A stretch of 64,000 nucleotides of DNA from Pseudorasbora parva (GCF_024679245.1 NC_090175.1:45840819-45904818); one strand, 5' to 3'. Positions 1 through 12,100 are shown, counted from the first letter of the stretch. The notes: generated by a model not told the origin, from the sequence alone. Numbers and translations are program-made.

Positions 1-1215
1 TACGCAGCACATTTGAGCTTCCTCAAGAACCAATGAGGTTCATTCTCATGAGATACGCAGCACATTTGAGCTTCCTCAAGAACCTATGAGGTTCATTCTC
101 ATGTGATACGCAGCACGTTTGAGCTTCCTCAAGAACCAATGAGGTTCATTCTCATGAGATACGCAGCACATTTGAGCTTCCTCAAGAACCAATGAGGTTC
201 ATTCTCATGAGATACGCAGCACATTTGAGCTTCCTCAAGAACCTATGAGGTTCATTCTCATGTGATACGCAGCACGTTTGAGCTTCCTCAAGAACCAATG
301 AGGTTCATTCTCATGAGATACGCAGTACATTTGAGCTTCCTCAAGAACCAATGAGGTTCATTCTAGTGATACGCAGCTCATTTGAGCTTCCTCAAGAACC
401 TATGAGGTTCATTCTCATGTGATACTCAGCACGTTTGAGCTTCCTCAAGAACCAATGAGGTTCATTCTCATGAGATACGCAGCACGTTTGAGCTTCCTCA
501 AGAACCAATGAGGTTCATTCTCATGTGATACGCAGCACGTTTGAGCTTCCTCAAGAACCAATGAGGTTCATTCTCATGTGATACGCAGCACATTTGAGCT
601 TCCTCAAGAACCAATGAGGTTCATTCTCATGTGATACGCAGCACATTTGAGCTTCCTCAAGAACCAATGAGGTTCATTCTCATGTGATACGCAGCACGTT
701 TGAGCTTCCTTAAGAACCAATGAGGTTCATTCTCGTGTGATATGCAGCACATTTGAGCTTCCTCAAGAACCAATGAGGTTCATTCTCATGTGATACGCAG
801 CTCATTTGAGCTTCCTCAAGAACCAATGAGGTTCATTCTAGTGATACGCAGCTCATTTGAGCTTCCTCAAGAACCTATGAGGTTCATTCTCGTGTGATAC
901 GCAGCACGTTTGAGCTTCCTTAAGAACCAATGAGGTTCATTCTCATGTGATACGCAGCACGTTTGAGCTTCCTCAAGAACCAATGAGGTTCATTCTTGTG
1001 TGATATACAGCACATTTGAGCTTCAGCAAAAATCAATGAGTTTCATTCCCATGTGATACGCAGCTCGTTTGAGCTTCCTCAAGAACCAATGAGGTTCCAA
1101 CTCGTGAGATACGCAGCACGTTTGAGCTTCAGCAAGAACCAATGAGGTTCATTTTCTTGTGATCTGCAGCATGTTTGAGCTTCCTCAAGAACCAGTGAGG
1201 TTCATTCTCGTGCAT
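1..1215. repeat. 53-bp minisatellite array, about 23 copies
   Basis: A head-to-tail array with a period of 53 bp: unit starts fall at 1, 54, 107 and so on. Each unit runs from tacgcagcac through gagcttcctcaagaacc to gaggttcattctcat. Most copies differ by a few substitutions, such as cacatttg versus cacgtttg, or atgaga versus atgtga. Some lack two to four bases in the cattctcatg segment. The last copies (from about 1000) are more diverged. The array enters the window already in progress, so its left end and full copy number are unknown. It continues directly into transposon-like sequence at 1216. Confidence 0.95.
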
Positions 1216-1566
1216 CAAGCAGGTTCAGTTGAGCTTGTTATATGTTCGCTGATGTTTATATGTGAATAAAAGCATAAATTCAAACTGTTTGTCATATAAA
1301 TTAATCGAGTATCTTAAAAAAAAACAAAAAACTAAACTGCTCAATTCATATGGATTAGTTTTACAATCTTTTTATGATTTTTTTGAAACATCAAAGTAAT
1401 AGTAGCATAGCTGTCAATGGAGGGACAGAAAGCTCAGATTTCATCAAAAAGATCTTCATTTGTGTTCAGAAGATGAACGAAAACCTTACGAGTTTGGAAC
1501 AACATATAAGGGTGAGCACGTAGTGACAGAATTTTCATTCTTGGGTGAACTAACCCTTTAATCGAA
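1216..1566. mobile_element. Right arm of a foldback/MITE-like element joined to the minisatellite
   Basis: This stretch aligns with 6250-6545, sharing blocks such as tgtgaataaaagc, tcatataaa, tatggatt, cagatttcatca and the terminal ggtgaactaaccctttaat. The end is the common fish repeat terminus (inverse complement of gttagttcacccaaga). The element's other arm would lie to the left of the window, beyond the minisatellite. No coding capacity is seen. Confidence 0.6.
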
Positions 1567-3075
1567 TTAGACTATGCAATGTTACTTGCTAAACTGTCTG
1601 TTGTAAGTACATCCAAACAGAGAGCGTATACTGCATTTATTATAGGTTATGTATTGGCAGAATTGCTAGACTTCCACATATTCAAACAAATGTTGTTTTA
1701 GCCAGTGTACAAAAACTAGGAGTGCCAGTAGATGGTATTCATGCAATAAGATGACGCCTGCGTGTATGTGCCTGCAGTGCTCGGTCCATTACTAGAATCT
1801 AATTACCCAGAGAGACCCTGACAGCACTCTCTCATATCATAACTCAGGATCCAATAGTAAACTGCATTAGTGTGTGTTTGACAGGAAATAGCTTTAGAAA
1901 AAGACTTCTGCCCAGTCTTTCAGCATATGGACAACAGGTAACAGGATATTTTATTTAAGCTGTGCATATTCCATATCATATATAATCTATATTCGATACA
2001 ACATGCGCAAAGCATTGTCAAGGCTGAACAGATTCATTTGCACCATGAATCTTACAAGAACACTTGGCACTGGGTGTGACCATGATGTCAGAGCAGAAAC
2101 ACTGAGAAGAACGATTTAGGATACATCACAATGGAGAGATGAAAGGCGAATTTAGACTCAGAGTTTAAATGTAGTTCAACAGACCATGAAGAAAAAGCCC
2201 CCACAGGCACTAAGCCTTGACAGCTCTAAAAGTGAAATAATAAAGAAGATAGGGTGGAAAATATCTTCGGGAAAGCTCCGAGCAACAAATCACAGGCTAT
2301 ACCTTTGAGTGGCATGGAAGGGCATCTATGCATCCATGCAGACAAGCTAATGTCTTACATGACTCAGCCAGGCCGCCACTTGGCTGGTTTTTATTGATGA
2401 ATTGGCTTGTGAGGTTGCAGTAAGCATGAACAGGGTGAGTGAGGGTAAGATTGTAATTGTAGGGCTCTTAAAAGGGCGTGACAGAAAAAACACTGTGGGG
2501 ACATTCTTTTTTTTAACATTTATTCAACAAGCTCTAAGGCTCATCAGCTGTGAGTTCAGGCTTACAAACACCAGCTAATAAATTGAATCTGAACATGGCA
2601 GCATGCCAATATTATCATAGACCCCTAAGGTTCTAAACAATGCTGCTCTAACTGAGCAGTTTGTCAGGTATGAACCTCACTGGCAGTCAACACACGGTCA
2701 CTACAGCATCACGTATTATAGGCTGGCCCAAAATGAAAAGCGACTTCATTACATGGGGGGAAAAAACGACTTCAAAATTCTATCAATGGAATAACTTACA
2801 ATAAACAATGGTTTTGGAAAGTAGGAAAAAAGTATGAATTTTAAATGTATGGTTGCAATGTACATTATATTAAAGTCAAAACATTTTGCAAGTTAAATAA
2901 ATAATACCTTACAGGCCAAAAGGAAACTAAATAGTATTATTACTTATTAATAAATATGAACATTGGCTATGGTTTATAAATAGGCTTGTTATGGTAAAAT
3001 TTGGCTGGTAGTCTATTTTTACATCAAATTTATGACAATGTATTTACTATAACCTATATTTTGCAGCTTTTTCAT

Positions 3076-3128
<53 letters not shown>

Positions 3129-3347
3129 GTCCATGTATTTACAAAGCAACGCTGCCATGATGAAATCTAACAGGCTATATTGTTATAGTGTAGGCTACTG
3201 GTTAAGAAGGATTCGGTAACCAGGACAACGCCTCATCCTCCGCATCATGGACCACAAGACTACGAAGCACGGGTGTCAAGCTCGCCCACACATACTAAAC
3301 ACCAGAAAGAGGAATGGTTCGTTCATTTTACACACGCACACACTGAC
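1567..3347. other. Intergenic DNA without a recognisable gene
   Basis: AT-rich sequence with no supported exon. It contains a TAGA microsatellite (3076-3128). It also contains the first copy (about 2765-3060) of a diverged duplicate whose second copy is at about 4240-4500. If the exon at 3348-3470 is real, this region is the start of that gene's first intron. Confidence 0.6.
3076..3128. repeat. (TAGA)n microsatellite
   Basis: Thirteen uninterrupted TAGA tetranucleotides in intergenic DNA. Confidence 0.97.
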
Positions 3348-3470
3348 CTGGCGGATGCGGTTCTGGTGGGGTGGCGAGCCTCCTTCGGGTGAGGTATTGT
3401 TGGAAGAGGCCATCCTCACGTCTCGGACGGAGCCGCCCCTGCTCTGACTTTCTGCCGAGCTTTTTGACAT
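3348..3470 (-). CDS. Candidate first coding exon of an unidentified gene running off the left edge
   Basis: On the minus strand an ATG at 3470 opens 41 in-frame codons. The protein begins MSKSSAESQSRGGS and ends HQNRIRQ, and a donor-like GTCAGTG follows at 3347. The peptide is rich in Ser, Arg and Gly, as expected of a disordered N-terminus. The surrounding 3200-3860 is GC- and CpG-rich, unlike the AT-rich flanks, which suits a promoter with a 5' UTR. I do not recognise the protein and no downstream exon is visible in the window. The competing long frames here (minus 3416-3976, plus 3484-3741) look like by-products of the GC content. If the exon is real, the gene is transcribed leftwards, the same way as hpf1. 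Confidence 0.4.
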
Positions 3471-3860
3471 TCAGGCTCAGCGCGTGATGATGTCCAAGAA
3501 ACGGTATCTGGCAGTCCCGATACTGCGGTTGTCGAGACCTGTGCTCCGGCCTCAGATGAGAGGGCTGAAGCTCCGACACATGTTGTGGTTGTATTTAAGA
3601 GTGGGAGACAGGCGAACGTCCTGTGTCGTAATGGTGCGGGTCTCACGCGCGGTGTCCTGCGGCACTCCCGCTGCTCACATGCACAGGCACCGATGCTGCA
3701 GTGTTGAAACACTGACCGAGATAGAGGAGAAATGCGGGTAATTAACGATAAGCCCGAGATAAATACACAATGGTGTAAGAGAGGCGCAATATGAGCGATG
3801 TTCTCATCGCCGTGTTGAGTAGCCCCCTCCCGTGCTCCCCCTCTTCCTCTCTCCCCTCCT
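3471..3860 (-). promoter_or_regulatory. CpG-rich promoter-like block upstream of the candidate exon
   Basis: Base composition changes sharply here, with many CG dinucleotides (for example gcgcgtgatg and cacgcgcggtg) against AT-rich neighbours. On the minus strand a purine-rich GGAGGGGAG-type tract at 3810-3860 precedes the block. No TATA box was found. The assignment rests on composition and on the open frame it leads into. Confidence 0.35.
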
Positions 3861-5538
3861 CCATAATCCAACCCTCCACTTACACATGACGAGGCAAAAC
3901 CAAAAAAATGATTTAAAAGCTTGTATCTGTAATGCAAAGTGGATCCAAAAAGTATTTGGACACAATTAAGGCGCATCTAAAACGTGCATAGCAAAATATA
4001 AATATGCAAATAAGTTATTCTATATGGCTACCACGTCCAAGAGCTAACTTTTGTTTACCTGTTTTTAATGACACGTTTCCATAGTGACAACTTACCCCAA
4101 ATAGCAGGGCATGTTATCACATAACATCAACTATCAGCGGAAATTATAGCTTTCTGGCCAAATAGATACATTTCTACCGAAGTAAAAAGTGATAACTAGC
4201 CCCGGTCTCTCCAATCTGTATTGCGTTAGGCTATAAAAAGAAGACACTTCAAAATCATGCTAACTGGTTAACTTACCATAAAACAAATGGATAGATTTGG
4301 GAAGTAGGCTATGAAAAGAGTGAACTGCATTTTTGGTTATAATTTACATATTAATGACAAAACATTTTGCAAGTAAAAAATAAGCTTTACATATGAGTGA
4401 AAAAACAAACAAAGGAATTATTAATACATGAATATTGGCTATGGTGTATTGCTTTATTAGTGTAATTTTGTACCTCAAAATTATGGCAATTTAATTTAGC
4501 TGAATATTATATAGATAAAATTACAAAATAAATGAACGGGGTTCTTCATATATCAACTTAAAATAATCTGCCTAAATGTGAACTGAATACTGTTTTAAAT
4601 GATAGCACGCATCCAAATAGCTTTTTGAGCACTATACTACGTATATTAACAGTGCAATTTTATATTTGCAGAGCAAGCACAATTATAGCGATTGAACTGA
4701 ACCAATTTAATTTAATTTTTCACAGCACAGACAATAAAAAAAGATAGGACATAAAAAATATACACTTTATTAAACATCTACTTTGGAACAGTACTGAACG
4801 ACGATAACAGATTTATAACAATTGTGAACAGAATTCATTTTCTCAGTACAGATTACTGAAAGCACCAATTTATCAATCAGAAACAAGAATCAACCGCTTA
4901 TTCTATGTATAGTATGTTCTGCTTTCACAAAAATAAACTTAAAACTGATCTGAAACCACAGCTAAGTTGTTGATCAGTACTCAGGACTGCACAGATAAAC
5001 TGAAAGACCTTTTGCTCTCAAGCAATTGGGTTATGCTAAATATTTTAAATGGCAATGCAGAAATAATGCAGGTAACATACTGAACTCTCAGCAGCAGGAA
5101 CTCATTTCTTTATGGTTTACTGGACCAAGCTGATAATGTAAATGAAAGAGAATCAGGTTTGGAAAGGCACAGTTTTACTCACAAAATGTTGATTCTCAGG
5201 ATGTAGAACCTGGAGAGGAAAACTCGATTTGATTTTACTTTTAATACAGCCAAAAAGGATTATGAAGTTTGCACTGAGAGTTACTAAAAAACATGTGCCT
5301 ATTCATTTGACTTAAGTTAAACCATTTAAATGCTTAAATATAATGATCCAATACATAATTTATAAAAGTGAGAGTAATTCGGGTTTAAGAAACCAACCTT
5401 TCTTGGGCTTTGTAGGATTTTCAATGAAGCAGCAGTACCTAACAGCGTAATTTAGTGCAGTGTAATCTATCTCTGACCCCACCCCGACACCATTTACAGG
5501 AAGTCATTCTGAATAGCTTATCATCCTCTCAATATACG
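3861..5538. other. hpf1 downstream region with probable 3' UTR
   Basis: AT-rich. The left part contains the second copy (about 4240-4500) of the diverged duplicate also found at 2765-3060. The right part is the likely hpf1 3' UTR, ending near the poly(A) signal at 4766-4771. No coding exon is supported. Confidence 0.5.
4766..4771 (-). terminator. hpf1: Possible hpf1 poly(A) signal
   Basis: AATAAA on the minus strand (TTTATT on the plus strand), about 770 bases downstream of the hpf1 stop codon. The motif is common in AT-rich DNA, so the site is only a candidate. Confidence 0.35.
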
Positions 5539-7798
5539 TCAGGCAGCAGCGAGCTGGTCAAGGTTGTCCTGGGAACGACTGGCGAGGTGCGCCTCCAATA
5601 TCTCTCCAAACAGACCTCTCTTCAGCAGATTGTACGCCATTGGCAGCAGCTGACGTACCACTTTATTGAAATACTACCAAAAGAAAAAACAAGGCAATTG
5701 GTCAGCTGTCCAGGAGAACTCTATATCATAGAAAACCTGTCAGAAATGGCTATTAATGCATCCGCAAAGTGCAAGGACACACAACTTCGAAGACGGCATT
5801 GGATGGAAAGCAGAAAGCTATTAAAAGGTAATAGCTATGCAGGTATTTTAAAATTGTTCACCCAACTGTTAAATTCTATCATCATTTACTCACACTCATG
5901 TAGTTCCAAACCTGTAAGACTTTCGTTCAACTTTGAAAACACAAATGAAGATATGTTAATAAAATCTGAGCGCTTTCTGTCCCTCTGAAGACAGCTACAC
6001 AACTATCACTTTGAATCTTCAAAAAGAGATCTCAAAACGAATCCATATGAAAAGACATGATCACTTTATATGATGAACAGATTGAATTTAGGTTTTTATT
6101 CACAAACATTGATCAGCGAACAAAAAGCTCAACCATACTTGCTTGGCGCACAAGAACAAGCCTCATTGGTCCTTGCAGAAGCTCAAATGTGATGCGCAAC
6201 ACACAAGAATAAACCTTGTTGTTCTCGCATGTCAATTGTTTATGCTTGAGCTTCCATTCACCACAGTTGAAGTGTGTGTAGATGTTTACATGTGAATAAA
6301 AGCCTAAATTCAATCTGTTCATCATATAAAGCGATTGGGTCTCTTAAGAAAATGTGGATTGAAACACTCAATTTATATGGATTCGTTTTACAAACTCTCT
6401 ATGAATTTTTTGAAGTGTCAAAGTGGTAGTTGTGCAGGCAGTCAATGGAGCATAAATATCTCAGATTTCATCATAAAGATCCTCATTTGGGTTTCGAAGG
6501 TGAACAAAAGTCTTATGGGCTTGGAACGTCAGGAAGGCGAGTAAACTTTTTTTTGTTGTTACCAAAATTTAAATGAATAAATAAATGCATTAAAGGGGTC
6601 ATGGACTGGATGTTTTAATAAATCTAATTTGATGTCCACTTACAAGTTTAGCAAGATTTTTACATTTAAAAAAAATCCATCCTAATTTAGAAGTAATGAG
6701 CTATTTTCTGTCCTGTTTTTGACCCTCTCTTTGAAACACACACACGTTTTGATAAATGTGCCGCATTCAAGACTTGGAAGTAAACACCCACAGTTATGAC
6801 TGGGTAACAGTTTTGCATATTAAAATCATTTTAAACATGCAAAGAAAGTCAGCTATATGTTTGAGCCAGAGACTGCCCGAATCAGAAGACAACAAAAACC
6901 TGCACCGCAAATACCAAGGACATTCCAGTCTGTGACATTGGGGTAATCAATCATCATTTTTCTTTATGTATTTGTAAGATAGTATTGTATTTACATTATA
7001 TTAGTGAAACTAACATGCTAAAAAAATGGTGTTCATCTTGTTACATAGTTGAAACATCTGCCAACTATGAAACATTTATACACATTACATATGCTTTACA
7101 AGACTTGTTTGTGGCAAATAAAGTAAGTATTTGGAGTTACTACAATTAGTATTAGAGTAGTTTTAGTATCATAATAGTAATTAAAAAGGTTTTAATTGTT
7201 TAATTTACTGTTTGTCACAGTCACTCTTATATTCATTGTTCATCATTTTCAGAAAAGTGAGTACATTTAAAAGGATCAGACAAATCAATAGTGACGCATG
7301 GTAAAAACATTATTACTCACACTTGTGTGTTAAGACATTATTGTCGGCTCCAGTAAAGTTAACACGGCTTCATTTTTTATTTTCAGCCTCCCTGAAAAGC
7401 CTACATCGAACTGAGTCTTGTTTAAAAACGAATCCACACTAAAAATAAGCGAACATTGTCTTACTGACGTGATCTAGAACAAGGAAGGCACTGCAAAACA
7501 TACTGCATTCCTAGAGACATCTCTTTAGTTTCATTGCTCGAGTAATCCTGTGTTTCTATCATATTTACTTTTGGGCAATAATTTATGGTGGACAGGGCTA
7601 AAGAGGCAATGATCATCACAGTTTTACATACTGAGACCAATTTCAAAACAAGTCATTTTGGGGCCTTGGTTTCAATGAAAACTGTTTTTGTAATAAACAT
7701 TTCAGTTCTGAAACTACCAGGAAATGTGTATAGTACAATAACCTTTTATATGTCAAAAGATTTCTAAATTCATGACCCCTTTAATGTAAACATAGTCC

Positions 7799-7848
<50 letters not shown>

Positions 7849-10800
7849 GCATTACATCTTGCAATGTAAATCCAGTATAAAATAACTGCTGAAATATAAT
7901 ATCCACATAACAAAAAGAAAAAGAAATTGATGACATACTGATTTTTTTTAAAATTTTTACTATTACATGCTAAAAAAAAGTCAAGTGTCCTTTGTTATAT
8001 TGCTTGTGATTTGTTTCTTTGTGCTTAATTATCACTACCTGTAAAGTACTTTTTAATTAACTGAAAAATACTTCAAGCTACATGCAATTTACATTAATAT
8101 TTAACTTTTTGAATAGATACAATAATTTAATAATAAATGTAACTTAAATGTGTGCACGGATTTAGTGTTGAACGTTTGATTGCATGCATGTGTGCGTTTA
8201 TCTTACACGTGAGCCATAACAGAACAGATCTATCCCAAGCTCATAGCCCATGCCGTAGTCACATTCATCATTGGCAAATTGAACAAAGGTGATCATTTCC
8301 TGAATGGGCGCGAAAGCTTTCATCCTCTCCTCATCATCTTTGGCCTCTGCAATCGCTTTGCAAATCTTCTTCAGACTCGCTAAAGATAAACAAAATGAAG
8401 GGAAACTGAAATTTGAAGTCTATTGTTTTGTCTTCCATTAGTTTTTTTATATTGATGTTGCATAATGCAATGCAACTTCAGCATTATTTCTTACCCTGGC
8501 CTTTTTTAGTCAACACTAAAAAGCAACACATTAAAAAGGTAAAAGATATTTAGGTTTACCATCAGTTTCTGGCAATTCTCTATATCCAACATCATTTTTA
8601 TCCACTGGAACCACGATTCCTGCTCCATGAAATGTCTTTGTAACTACCTGCAGACAAATAAAATGTTGGAAATTCAATCAACAGTTGGAAATTAAGGATT
8701 TAGTTCACCTAAACATGCTAATTCTGAAATAAAAAAAATTAAAATCTTCTGAAGAAACAACTGTTTTATAATAAACCGATTTAAAAGCCTCCAAAGCCCT
8801 TTAAAACTGCATTTATTTGGGCCATCAACATTTTGGTTGCCATTAAAGTCTATTGTCTTGAGAAAAATCCTGAAATTTCTCTCTCTCTCAAAAAAAAAAA
8901 GTATTTTCCACTGAAGAAAGAAAGACATGGACATCTTGGATGGAATGGGGGTGAGTAAATTATCAGGACATTTTCATTTTGAAGTGAACTAATCCTTTAT
9001 GAACGATTTGAACTATCATAGTTGTGGGTTAACATACTTTGAATGGTGGGGGAAAAATCTCAGATTTAGTTAAACTTTCTTAATTTGGCTTCGAAGACAA
9101 ACAAATTTAATGGGTTTGGAAAGACATGAGACATTTTCATTTTTGGGCAAAGTCTCCCTTTTAAGTTCAAAACATGCCAGTTACCTCCACTAAAGTTTTA
9201 GAGAGAAAGACATGTGGTTCTGTCAAATCATTTTAATTCACATTATAAAACATACCTTTCTCTCTCTTTGTTTCATTGCTTTAGTTTTCTGCTCCAGAAG
9301 CAAATCCAACCTCTCTGCCTCTCGCTTCAAATTTTCTTCTAACCTGTCCAAAGCAGCTTCATTCTTCTGTTGTCCCCTCTCCTTTCTTTTCTTCTGCAAA
9401 AACAGCCTAGGTTGGTGTGCCAAGAGAGAGATTGTGCAAAAAGAAATATGAAAACAAATTATGCTATAACCCATTTTAAATAATTGTTACTTCAACATTT
9501 TTATTTTATTCTAATCAATTAATTTGTTGCTCATTAACAACAAACAACAAAGCTAATAAAATGGGACAGGAAAAAGAAAAAAGAAAACTTAAAACCTGAA
9601 ATGATAACAGCATCTATTTTAATTGTATCTTTGACTTTATTTATCTTTAAAAGACACTTACAGAACTGCTGCAAATATGTTGTCTCCCATCTGTGTGATG
9701 GTACAGCCCTTCTTGGCTTCATTCTCTCCAATAAACACAGGTAAATCATCAGGTAAATCTCTGAACAGGGAGACAAGTACAGTTAGAGAATCAAACAAGC
9801 ACCTCAATTTTTATGTTTAAAATTATGTTATAAATTTAAAGAAACATTAATTTGTTAGCAAAATAAGCTTTTGCAATCTTACCCAATTACAAATATACAT
9901 GTCATTCACTGGCAGTGCTGAGTAGTAACTGATTATATGTAAAATTGATTACTTAAGATTCCAAAAATGAAATACATGTTAAAAAAACTCACAATAGTTA
10001 CTTTTTTATTGATTACTTAATATTCATAAAAATGTCAGTAAAATATTCACAATTAATTTACTCTCCCTAATAATTTTGTTACATTTAGTTCTTTTAAATC
10101 AATCATACAACTGAACTTTTTCAATAATTTAATTAATTGTTAGGTTTTCATAAATATAAGCAAAATTTATTTCATAAATGTCTTTTGTGCCGATGTCAAT
10201 CAGACTACTGAACATGCATTAGTGAAGTTGACTATGCTTATGTGTATGGTGTGTGTGTGAATATTGTGTATACATTTTTTTTTTATGTATCAGTTTCTGT
10301 CAAAAAATGCTGGCTATTGAGTGCATTACAACTTTCCCTATCAGGGACAATAAAGTATATTTCATTTCATATCAACCTCCTGCAGTTCCAATCCAAACCC
10401 GGACAATGTAATGCTTCATTTTGACAACTTCGGTCAAAAGTAATCAAAAAAAGTAGTCAGATTATAGTACCTTAAATGTGTAATGTAATAGACTACATTA
10501 CTAACTACATTTTATATCATGCAATTTGTATTAGTCTACCCAGCCCTTTTCACAAGTAAATAGTCACCTAAAGTAGCCCATATGGTGCTGGGTGTCTACG
10601 TTGCCCAGTATGATTGTCTGAAACTCTGGGGGATCATAAAAATGGCGCCAATGAAGGTGAAAGTTGGGTTGAGAGGAAGTCGAGTTTTTGTATTTTTTGG
10701 ACAAGATATCAAACGGGCCAACTAGCTGAAGCCCAAGTGTTTCCTTAAGGGCATCTGTAAAGCACACAAAAACACAAGCAATGATTAAACATCAGTGCAA

Positions 10801-11792
10801 TAAGACGTTTAAAACACATAACTGTAATTAATATTCAATTTAAAATATTTATAATAATATTTTATCATTTTTAAATATTATTCACTTAAGAAAAAAAGAT
10901 ATATATTAAAAAAAATATTATATATATAGTTTTTTTTGTTGCTTTTCTACTTTATTTTTAAGAGAGCATGATAATAGTGCAAAAAAAATTTGCATGGCTC
11001 CATCCATATAACAGATACCTTGTGGAGAGTCGGAAGAGAGACTCTTGCAAAATTCCCAAAACTGGAAAAAATCGTCAGGCATGCGTAGCTTATACAATCT
11101 TTCCACTTCTTCTCTCATTTCTCCTGCGACAACAGGCTTCTCGTGTCTTTGCTCTTCTTTTGCTTTTTTCACCTCCCCGTTTGATGTTTCTGTCTGGAAC
11201 AGGCAATATTTTAATAGATATACTGCAGAACTAATAATTTCAGTAATAAAATAATACAAACTATAGAACAATAACTTTTCTATGAAATATGAAGACCCAC
11301 TCAGTCCAGGGCAGAGTAGTTAAGCACAGGAAATATATATGCAAGGAGCAGATACATATTTATAGGTGTCATCATTACAATTCAAGGGACACCTATAAAC
11401 TGTCACAATAAACTAACTTAATGTAAGAGGATGCATAAATAAATCGTTTAGCAAATGATGATACCAACACGTGACATTGATATGTTGAGTCTTTGTAAGC
11501 TGCACACTGGAGCTAAAGCACACTGAAGACAGGAACATTTTGACAAATATTATAAATTACTTATAATATTCACTAATAAAGATTGACTGGGCAAACAAAA
11601 TGACTGAAGTGTGTAGTTGATGCACAAGGTTTACGAGTCAATCTTTCACAAACGAGCAGTCATACTATCTAAGTAAATACTCAACGTTAAGGACACCTGA
11701 ACACTTTACTCTAACTACTCGACATTAATGACATTATATGAAGTAGCTACCTGCTGAGAAGACCTGGGTTTTCTTTTCCCGCGCCCCGCCAT
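5539..11792 (-). CDS. hpf1: Histone PARylation factor 1, complete, 8 coding exons
   Basis: HPF1 binds PARP1/PARP2 in the nucleus and completes their active site, so that ADP-ribose is placed on serine after DNA damage. Exons (minus strand, in order): 11751-11792, 11019-11193, 10568-10754, 9662-9760, 9256-9406, 8560-8647, 8207-8379, 5539-5673. All have GT-AG junctions and matching phases. They give 349 aa; human HPF1 has 346. Readable landmarks are the start [72 protein letters not shown], and FANDECDYG at residues 282-290. This last motif corresponds to human 280-288 and keeps the catalytic Glu (human E284) and the PARP-binding Phe, Asp and Cys. The C-terminus ends DNLDQLAAA. The last exon is 2.5 kb from exon 7, separated by a foldback element. 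No damage was seen, so it should be functional. Confidence 0.95.
5850..6545. mobile_element. Foldback (inverted-repeat) element in an hpf1 intron
   Basis: The two halves are inverted copies of each other. Near 6015-6125 one reads gaatccatatgaaaag, tatatgatgaacagattg and ttcacaaacattgatcagcg. Near 6275-6400 the complementary blocks (tgtgaataaaagcct, aatctgttcatcatata, tatggattcgttt) appear in reverse order. The outer ends carry the widespread fish terminus (ttcaccc... at about 5858; gtgaacaaaagtc...ggcgagtaaac on the right). The centre (about 6150-6240) contains single copies, in inverted orientation, of the 53-bp unit that forms the array at 1-1215. No transposase is encoded, so it is non-autonomous. 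Confidence 0.7.
7802..7846. repeat. (TA)n microsatellite
   Basis: About 22 uninterrupted TA units inside the last hpf1 intron. Confidence 0.95.
8693..9165. mobile_element. Adjacent MITE-like repeats in an hpf1 intron
   Basis: A first copy (about 8693-8999) has short inverted ends: aaggatttagttcac on the left and gtgaactaatccttt on the right. A second, partial copy (about 9020-9165) shares the internal blocks tcagatttagtt, cttcgaagacaaacaa and gggtttggaaagacatga, which recur in other copies in this window. Both lie in the intron between hpf1 exons 5 and 6 and encode nothing. Confidence 0.55.
9761..10567 (-). other. hpf1: hpf1 intron 3
   Basis: AT-rich intron with no exon or clear mobile element. 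The stretch at about 9912-9970 and its inverted match near 10437-10510 (attacttaag, gtaatcaaaaa, gtaatagactacatta) look like the two ends of an old short repeat. Confidence 0.4.
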
Positions 11793-12026
11793 GCCTGCTG
11801 TTTTTTCTCCTGCAGCCTCTCTCCGCAAAGCGGTGCAGTCAGTTTGGTCAGTAGTTCTGAAGTTCTCAACATCCGGTACAGATTTCAAAATAAGAGTAGT
11901 GACTCGAAATTTGTTGTTCCCATGTACAAGTATTTTTTTCCCCCTGATGAATAAGACTATTATAGAGTCATAAACTTTTTTACTCAACCAGTGTATTATT
12001 TATTCATTTGCAATAAAACGCTAATT

Positions 12027-12088
12027 TGGTTGTCTATTTGAATAGCATGTATAGCCTAGGCTATACGTGCTATTCAAATAGACAACCA
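12027..12088. repeat. 62-bp near-perfect palindrome
   Basis: The arms are 31 bases each with no spacer, centred on the CCTAGG at 12055-12060. The left arm starts tggttgtctatttgaatag and the right arm ends with its complement. One mismatch was counted across the arms (catg versus cacg). It could form a cruciform. Confidence 0.95.
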
Positions 12089-12100
12089 TATTATATGTAA

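Larger units (their letters stand above)
5674..8206 (-). other. hpf1: Last intron of hpf1
   Basis: About 2.5 kb of AT-rich intron. It carries the foldback element at 5850-6545 and a (TA)n tract at 7802-7846. No further exon is visible. The plus-strand open frame that overlaps the intron's lower end is the antisense of the last hpf1 exon. Confidence 0.8.

Noticed and set aside
1..1215. CRISPR-like regular repeat
   Set aside because: Units are contiguous 53-bp copies without unique spacers, in vertebrate DNA, so this is a minisatellite.
3416..3976. 186-codon minus-strand frame and an 85-codon plus-strand frame in the CpG-rich block
   Set aside because: Long frames are expected in GC-rich DNA. 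The composition (Cys/Arg/His-rich) has no family resemblance, and a shorter ATG-initiated frame with a donor fits better.
5500..5827. Plus-strand exon-like frame with splice-like borders
   Set aside because: The complement is the conserved last exon of hpf1, which fixes the coding strand.
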